NCBI RefSeq assembly: GCF_030815985.1
Contig: NZ_JAUSXM010000001.1
Span: 6,262,001-6,326,000, forward strand
Direction of reading: 5' to 3'
Length of the DNA stretch: 64,000 nt
Source: Paenibacillus sp. W2I17
GTDB taxonomy: Bacteria; Bacillota; Bacilli; Paenibacillales; Paenibacillaceae
Under the pieces are notes generated by a model. That model did not search any database and was not told the origin of the DNA. It saw only the letters and a list, made by a program, of their open reading frames with translations. Each line of letters starts with the position of its first letter. The stretch's first letter is position 1. Both the position numbers and the translations under genes were made by a program. This document shows, one piece after another, positions 57,001-64,000 of this stretch.

Positions 57001-60000
57001 GATGGCAGATTACGTAACCGATCAAACCAATGAACAATTAAGACTCATCTTGCTCAGTGGGGACTGGATACCAAAGAAATTGCCAGAGCAAGTACATGGG
57101 CGTTTTCCTTCGGCACAGGTTATCAGCTTGGGAGGTGCGACAGAGGCATCCATTTGGTCTATCTATTATCCCATTGATACTGTCAAGTCTGATTGGAAGA
57201 GCATTCCTTATGGAAGACCACTTGCGAATCAGACATTCTATACGCTTGATTACACGGGGTGCCTGAGCCCAGTCGATGTCATTGGTGAGCTCTGCATCGG
57301 TGGAGCAGGATTGGCTCAAGGGTACTTTAATGATCCGGTGAGGACCGACAATGCATTTTTTAATCATCCGGAATTGGGACGCTTATACCGCACAGGCGAT
57401 TTTGGAGTCTTGCGAAGAGAAGGGTACATTGAATTCCTTGGCAGACGGGATTCCCAAGTGAAAATCAGGGGTTACCGGGTTGAACTTGGAGAAATTGAAA
57501 GCCGATTATCTACAGTTCCTAGCGTGAAGCAGGCTGTCGTTATAGATAAAGTGGACATGCAAGGAACAAAGGTACTGGTAGCCTATTACTCAGCGGAGCG
57601 CAGCTATGACGAATTGGAGATGAAGCGTCTTTTGGCAAAAGCACTTCCGGATTACATGGTTCCTCAGCATTTAATCCAGTTGCCTGAATTTCCACTTACA
57701 CCCAATGGAAAGATTGATCGGAAAGCGTTACCGGAACCAACCTTTGGACAACAGTCCAGTGCACTTGCAGGAACAGAAAGCCAAACGGAGCAAAAGCTGA
57801 TTGAACTCTGTGAATCCGTATTCGGTATGAATGGAATAGGAACTCACGACAGCTTTTTCCAGATGGGGATCAATTCAATTCTAATGGTGCAGCTGGTGAA
57901 TCGGATTGGGCAGGAATTCAATCAACGTCTCAGCTTCAAGGAATTTATGGCCCTGAGAGATATTTATGAACTGGCGGCTCTGCTTGAGAGCTCTGTGGAA
58001 AATGAAGATTCAGTGGGAACAATTCATTATCCGCAGCATGATCCATGCCCTGATCCTGAAGGCCGGCCATTCCCGCTGACCGAGGTACAGATGGCTTATG
58101 TCGCAGGAAGAAGTCAGGCTTTTGAAATGGGGGGCACTTCGACACACGGGTACCTCGAATTCGAAACACAACTGGAGATGACGCGCTTTAATGAAGCACT
58201 AATCAAGCTGATTGAACATCATCCTATGCTGCGGGCAATTATCCTGCCTACCGGAGAGCAACGAATCCTGCCACATGTACCAGTATACCGGATGGATATT
58301 GAAGATATCAGTGGTTTGAGTCCTGACGAGATGGAACGGGTGATCATAGCCGAAAGAGAACGCATGTCTCATCATATTTTTGAATTGGAGCAATGGCCAT
58401 TATTTGAAATACGTGCGAAAAAAAATATCTAAGGATACACATCTGCTGTTGTTTGGATATGATCTGCTTATTGCTGATGGGGCAAGCATACAGATCTTCA
58501 ATAATGATCTACTGAAATTCTATCATCATCCCGAGATTGATCCGGAGCCTAATCCATTTACATTCCGCGATTATATTCTTGCTTACAATGAATTCCGTAA
58601 ATCGAATACGTACCTGGCTGACAAACAATACTGGCTTACCCGAGTAGAGGAGTTCCCAGCAGCACCTGCACTCCCATTGAAGACAGATCCTGCACAGATC
58701 AGCGAGCCAAAATTCAAGCGACTTAATGAAGTGTTTGAACCACAGCGTTGGGAGATATTGAAAAAGATTGCTAATGGACACGGGCTAACACCTTCAGCGC
58801 TTCTCTGTGCAGCCTATGCCCAGATCTTATCGTACTGGAGCAATCAACAGAAGATTGCACTGAACCTGACAGTCTTCAATCGTTATCCATTCCACCCAAG
58901 CATACAGGATATCATTGGGGACTTTACTTCCATGATTTTAATTGATGTGGATATGGCTTCGGGGAATGATTTTATGGGTCATGTGCGTCATGTTCAGGAC
59001 AGTATACTGGAGGCGCTGGAGCACAGGCATTATGAAGGTATCGAATTCATACGTGATCTCTCCAAGCATCATCAAATGGGGAACAAGACCGTAATGCCAA
59101 TTGTCTTCACAAGTATGATCTTTAATGAACGTGAGACAACTGAAGCAACTCAGGGACTGATTGGAAAGGTTCGAACTGGGGTCAGTCAAACATCGCAGGT
59201 ATATCTGGATCATCAGGCTTCGGATGCGGGAGGTCAGCTAACGCTCACCTGGGATTACGTGGATGACTTGTTTGACCAACAGGTGGTCGAAACGATGTTT
59301 GCGCAATATATTGCGCTGTTGGATGGCCTAATTGTGGGAGAAACGATTACGGGGCCTGACATTCCTTCAGTCGATCGCAGCATTTTGGAAAGGTATAACC
59401 AATCAGAAGAAAATATCATGCCAACAACATTGCAACATTTGTTTGATCGTATGGCTAAACATTATCCAGATCAGGATGCATTGTTGTTTGAGGATGAGCG
59501 GATGACCTATTCGGAGCTGGACCGAAGATCCGGTCAACTGGCAGGATATTTACTTGAACAGGAGATCGGGCGAGGGGATCGAGTTGGCGTTGTAGCAAGG
59601 CGCCGCATGGAGACCATTGTAAATGTAATGGCTATACTTCGCACTGGTGCGGCATATGTACCACTTGATCCGGATTATCCTGAAGATCGGCAAGCTTACA
59701 TGCTTAAGAATAGTGATTGCCGAATTGTATTGGACGTGGATGCCTATGATCAGGTCTCGGCTTCAGGTTATCCTCTACTCGAAGGTGAGCCATCTGGAAC
59801 ACCTGATGACATTGCATATGTAATCTATACCTCGGGAAGTACGGGTAGACCGAAGGGCGTTGCCATTACTCATGGGGCTGTAACGAATACGATTCAGGAT
59901 ATGAACAGAAAGTTCGGTGTTCATGAGAAGGATCGCATGCTTGGCGTATCTTCCATGTGTTTCGATTTATCCGTATATGACGTGTTCGGTGCACTTTCCT

Positions 60001-62987
60001 CGGGTGCAGCTCTCGTAATTGTATCCGACCAAAGAGATATCCGAATGATGAAAGAGGCCGTTGATCGCCATCAGGTTACAATCTGGAATTCGGTTCCAGC
60101 GATTATGGATATGTTCATGGATCGCCTGGAATCCGATGCTGGACGAAGCTACCGTTGGGCAAGTGATGAAGAGATTCAGGCGTCAACCCAACTGGCTGTG
60201 GAGAAAGAGTCAGTTGAATCGGTGTACCACTGGTCGTTCTCCACGCTGTGGCGAATGGATGGAAAGCATATCTACGTGGATGAGTTCAAATGCCCTGAAT
60301 ATGCAACAGGTATGTTCCCTGAACTGTATTTCTTGGCACAAAAGGGGATTCGGCAATCCGAGATTGCTTCTTTCTTCCCGAATGTACCTGCTAGTGAAGT
60401 GAATTCGCTCATGGAACTGCTCATTCGCAAACGTGCTTTGGTCAGCGGACTTATGGAGCCAGCGGAAATTTTCAAGAAGCAGACGCAGTTATTCCGCAAT
60501 CCGTATGACGAAAAGGTAGCATACGATGCACAGGCATACGAGGAATTCAAAAAAATACAGTTGCATCGTAATTTCGGTGAGAACACCACACTTGAGGTCT
60601 CACTGGAGCGTGGTGTTGAATATCCTGATTTCATCTCCAAGCGACGTTCTCATCGTTCCTTTAAGGAGGATCAGCCTGTCACCATGAAACAGTTCTCCGA
60701 TCTGATGGGAATACTGGGTCAGTATGATCAAGGACAGGAAATTCGGTATTACTATCCTTCTGCGGGAGGACTATACCCGATAGATGTGTTTGTGTATGTG
60801 AAGGAAGGAAGAGTTGCGGGAATGGAGGCGGGCTTGTACTACTTTAGTCCAGTGGATCACACGGTACGCCTTATTCATGGGAATCAGTCATTCACTGATG
60901 AAATGCACTATTACACAAACAGGTCCATTTATCAGTCTTCAGCGTTTACTGTTTTCTTCATTTACAACGCGGAAGCAACCATGCCGAAATATGGCGCGCA
61001 AGGTTACTTATACTCCCTTATTGATACCGGAATTATGGTATCCACACTAAATAGTGTTGGAGAGATGTTGGGCATTGGGATGTGTTCGATCGGAGATATG
61101 CCTTTTGAGAAAATAAAACCGTTATTCAATTTAAATGAAAATCAGATCTGGCTTCACACGGTGGAAGCAGGATTGAAGCCAGACGATGAAATGGCTTCTA
61201 CGGAAGAATGGAGCAGCAGAAATTATATCAGACAAAATCCAAGCGTATCGGTATCCTATGGCGAAAACCCAATGGCTGCTGACCCAACCCTATTATCGGA
61301 ACGTTCCGTAGCAGTCCTGGGTGCACAGACCGCTCCGCTGGCTAATTTAAATATCCAAAGTTCTGATATAGAAAGAGCAGTAAACATCACCAACGAGGGT
61401 AACCATCCAAGCAGTCTTCGTCTTATACTACTCAGCGGTGACTGGATACCTCTATCGTTACCGGGTAAAGTCAGAAATCTGTGTCCTGATGCAAGCATTG
61501 TGAGTCTCGGTGGTGCAACAGAGGCTAGTATTTGGTCCATTTATTATCCTATTAATTCAATATCTGATGCGTGGAACAGTATCCCTTACGGGTATCCGTT
61601 GGCGAATCAAACATTCCATGTGCTCGATTATAAACTGCGTCCATGTCCGGTTGATGTTCCAGGTGAGATGTTTATCGGCGGAGTAGGTCTTGCACATCAA
61701 TATGTGAATGACTTGGATAAAACGGAGAAAGCATTTATTCAGCATCCGCTTCTTGGTCGATTGTATAGAACGGGAGACCATGGCGTCATGCGCAAAGAGG
61801 GATACATTGAATTTTTGGGCAGAAAGGACAACCAGATCAAAATCAGGGGGCATCGCGTGGAACTTGGTGAAATTGAAGCGATATTCATTCAGCACCACGC
61901 CTTGAAGCGTGTGTATGTAATGGACAGGCAGAACGAGCAAAAGAAAAAATATCTGTGTGCCTATTATGTCTCTGATCAAGAAGTTTCCATTGCTGAATTG
62001 CGAGAGTTTCTGATATCCAGATTGCCGGAGTACATGGTGCCTTCATTCTTTATCCGGTTGGAAGCTATCCCTCTAACAGCGAATGGAAAAATCAATCGTA
62101 ATGCATTACCTGAACCAACAGCTCTACACACCGCTCAGGTCCAGTACAAGGCTCCCGCCAATGATATTGAGAAACAATTGGTACAGATATGGAGCGAAGT
62201 ACTTGGCAATGCTCACATTGGTGTGAATCAGCATTTCTTTGAGATCGGCGGCGATTCTGTTCTGATGATCAAGGCACATGCCAGACTTGATGACCAATAT
62301 CCGGGAATTGTGAAAATAACCGACATGTTTAATTTGCCAACTATTTCGGATATTACCGCATTTATCGAGAATCAGTTGGAAGAGATGGATGTAATCCATG
62401 TATCCCGCTCCCGCATTCCCTTGTCCATGGATTATTTCGTGGAAGGAGATTCAACATCAAACGAAACAGAAGAGTTGCAGTTTGCCATATCAGCAGAACT
62501 CTATGATCGTGTGGTGAATGCTGCCAGCAGGTGGGACGTCGAGGTGGATGATATTTTATTTGCCGGCTTTGCGTACCTTCTCGCACAGACCTCCAACAGT
62601 GATCGGATGAGTATGCATGCAGCCATTGGGCAGTCCGATTATATTCAAGTATTTGATCTGGACTTTGGCTCGTTGGAACAATTTAATGAATTATTCCAGC
62701 TTATCCATCAATCCAAGGATCAAGATGGCAGGGAGACATTCCACACCAAGCATGTTAGTACCCTTTTACAGGAACCCGGTACTGGAACATTACCTTTGTT
62801 CTATAACGCTGGTGCAGTTGCTTCGGGAGTGCCGGTGTCTGAACTGTACGACTTAACGTTACAAGTGGTTCATCAGGAGGACAGCCTGCACTTTGTATGT
62901 GGATTCCGTTCAATGAAATGGCGGAAGAGCAAGGTCGAGTCACTCTTGCAACTCTACTTTAAACTACTGAACCCGATACTCGAATGA
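51044..62987 (+). CDS. Hybrid PKS-NRPS: KS-KR-ACP-Cy-A-PCP-Cy-A(Ox)-PCP-half C (one frameshift)
   Basis: A giant protein of about 3980 residues when the frame is repaired. GTG 51044 follows AGGGGGACG. Order: KS (DTACSSSL near 208), KR (AGGTGGIGLQ near 912; Tyr in DYVAANCF), ACP (GVDSIS near 1242), Cy1 (DLLICDSAS near 1438), A1 (about 1760-2230), PCP1 (GINSIL near 2275), Cy2 (DLLIADGAS), A2 carrying an FMN oxidase insert (60136-61405), PCP2 (GGDSVLMI), and a final half condensation lobe. Both A domains give the ten-residue code DLYNLSLIWK, known for cysteine. The break is one extra A in the A8 run at 58420-58427; the two frames are 51044-58432 and 58380-62987. Two thiazoline/thiazole rings are predicted, with the Ox domain oxidising one or both. 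Confidence 0.9.
56320..57735 (+). other. Adenylation domain A1, predicted Cys
   Basis: Uninterrupted A domain. Core motifs: A3 YTSGSTGTPKGV, A4 MCFDLSVYD, A5 LGGATEASIWS, A8 QVKIRGYRVELGEIE, A10 NGKIDRKAL. The segment between A4 and A5 is only the short ADYVTDQTNEQ linker. Pocket residues read D, L, Y (A4 region), N (WNSVPA), L, S (LILLSGDW), L, I, W (A5 region) and K (A10). Confidence 0.85.
60136..61405 (+). other. FMN oxidase (Ox) domain inserted in A2 between motifs A4 and A5
   Basis: A2 runs like A1 as far as TIWNSVPAIMDMFMDRLE and resumes at SLRLILLSGDWIP. The 420 residues between are foreign to an A domain. The second half is a nitroreductase-fold dehydrogenase of the McbC/SagB type, with RRSHRSFKE, YYYPSAGGLYPIDVFVYV, GLYYFSPVDHTVRLI and LGIGMCSIGD. 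The first 130 residues look like the winged-helix-type N-terminal part that SagB-type proteins carry. Such domains oxidise thiazoline to thiazole using FMN. Confidence 0.85.
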
Positions 62988-63015
62988 TCTCAAGCCGACT
63001 GTAAAGGAGAGCAAA

Positions 63016-64000
63016 ATGAGAAAAGGATTAATGGGAAGTATTAAACTGGATGATCTCCTGGAATCCGGGGCAGAATCGGTCGATATCGAAAGTGTTTCGA
63101 CTAAGGACATTGCCATTATTGGAATGTCCGGCAGATTCCCGGGTGCAGAGGAACTCGAGGCATATTGGAGCAATCTGGTTAACGGTGTGGACAGTATCAG
63201 CGATTTTCCCGCAGAACGACAATCTTTCACAGATTATTATATGAAGACACGGGGAGAGTCGGTCGCGTATACCAAAGCAGGTTTTTTGAAACATATTGAC
63301 CGATTCGATTATCGTTTCTTCAACCTGTCTCCCCGTGAAGCTTCTCTCATGGACCCCAATCAGCGGTTGTTTCTTGAAACGGCTTGGCACGCCATTGAGA
63401 ATTCGGGATATGGAGGCGGGAAACTTAAAGGAAGCAACACAGGTGTGTACGTTGGGTTTCGTAACGATGAAGTATATGACTACAAAAGATTAATCACTGA
63501 CTTGGAACCGCAGGCAGATCCCAGTGCAGTTCCAGGTAATCTGGCCTCCATTCTGGCTAGCCGGATTTCTTACTTGCTGGATCTGAAGGGGCCGAGCCTT
63601 TGTCTTGATACAGCATGTTCATCTTCTCTCGTAGCCATCCATCTCGCGTCCCAGGCCATTCGAAACGGGGATTGTGATCTGGCTGTCGCTGGTGGCGTCA
63701 AGATACGTTTGTTTCCCCTGGATGAAGGGAACAAGCTTGGTGTGGAAGCGCCAGATGGCAAAGTGAAGGCGTTCGATGCAGATTCGGATGGGACGGTGTG
63801 GGGTGAAGGCGCTGCCGCTATTATCCTCAAACCTTTGAACAAAGCACTCAGGGATCGAGACCATATTTACGCAGTCATCAAAGGAAGTGCTGTGAATCAG
63901 GATGGAACTTCCGTAGGCATCACAGCGCCCAATACCGCTTCACAGACAGATTTGCTGGTGAAAGCATGGAAAAATGCGGGGATTAACCCGGAGACGCTAA
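63016..64000 (+). CDS. Polyketide synthase, N-terminal KS, 3' partial
   Basis: Starts at ATG 63016 after AAAGGAGAGCAAA and runs open to the right edge (about 328 residues visible). A 30-residue N-terminal segment precedes the KS core: IAIIGMSGRFPGAEELEAYW, SPREASLMDPNQRLFLETAW and the active-site Cys in LDTACSSSLVA. The KS His residues lie beyond the window. It is the next protein of the line and should extend the thiazole-bearing chain. The N-terminal stretch before the KS may be a docking element. Confidence 0.92.
   Translation, partial: MRKGLMGSIKLDDLLESGAESVDIESVSTKDIAIIGMSGRFPGAEELEAYWSNLVNGVDSISDFPAERQSFTDYYMKTRGESVAYTKAGFLKHIDRFDYRFFNLSPREASLMDPNQRLFLETAWHAIENSGYGGGKLKGSNTGVYVGFRNDEVYDYKRLITDLEPQADPSAVPGNLASILASRISYLLDLKGPSLCLDTACSSSLVAIHLASQAIRNGDCDLAVAGGVKIRLFPLDEGNKLGVEAPDGKVKAFDADSDGTVWGEGAAAIILKPLNKALRDRDHIYAVIKGSAVNQDGTSVGITAPNTASQTDLLVKAWKNAGINPETL

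Overview
The window looks like a chromosomal segment of a Paenibacillus-type member of the Bacillales. The support is indirect: moderate GC content, strong AGGAGG-type ribosome binding sites, many ATG/GTG/TTG starts, a YfzA-like protein, plant-polysaccharide enzymes (GH10, GH43, GH32), abundant GNAT acetyltransferases, and a large KS-without-AT (trans-AT type) polyketide/nonribosomal peptide locus. No rRNA, tRNA, CRISPR array or complete insertion sequence was seen.

Layout. 1-2.4 kb: end of a monosaccharide ABC importer (ATPase and permease). 2.4-5.3 kb: mgtE, then the DNA alkylation repair pair alkD and ogt. 5.3-14.6 kb: an AT-rich accessory island. It holds a yfzA-like gene, two M16 peptidases (one with an HxxEH zinc site, one without), an ABC exporter, a class III lanthipeptide synthetase present as two overlapping reading frames, three lanA precursor genes too short for routine ORF calling, and a methyltransferase. 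14.65-15.0 kb: remnants of alkD (inverted) and ogt (direct), so the island is bracketed by copies of the same genes. 15-31.8 kb: catabolic and housekeeping genes, including an amidohydrolase, many GNATs, DinB, GrpB, a GH43 with an ArsR-type regulator, a GH10 xylanase with a cre-like site, and purine nucleoside phosphorylase, plus a 158-bp inverted-repeat element. 31.9-39.4 kb: a sucrose/fructan operon (LacI regulator, ABC importer, GH32, fructokinase). 40.2-64 kb: the start of a large hybrid PKS/NRPS cluster that runs off the right edge.

How the assembly line appears to work. A FAAL loads a carboxylic acid onto its own carrier protein. A KS-KR-ACP module and then KS-KR-ACP-Cy-A-PCP-Cy-A(Ox)-PCP follow, and a further KS protein begins at 63016. 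Both A domains read as Cys-type (DLYNLSLIWK by my alignment) and both condensation-type domains carry DxxxxDxxS, so two consecutive thiazoline/thiazole rings are predicted. The FMN oxidase domain is inserted inside the second A domain between core motifs A4 and A5. Two proteins end in a truncated condensation-like lobe. A free carrier protein, an acyl-CoA dehydrogenase, a phosphotransferase, an AraC regulator and a type II thioesterase precede the megasynthases.

Caution: at least seven genes are broken by single-base indels, most of them in or beside short homopolymer runs (ABC ATPase, LanKC, a GNAT, acyl-CoA dehydrogenase, the first PKS twice, and the NRPS). The pattern suggests consensus sequence error more than genuine decay, so these genes are described as the intact proteins they would encode, with each break stated.
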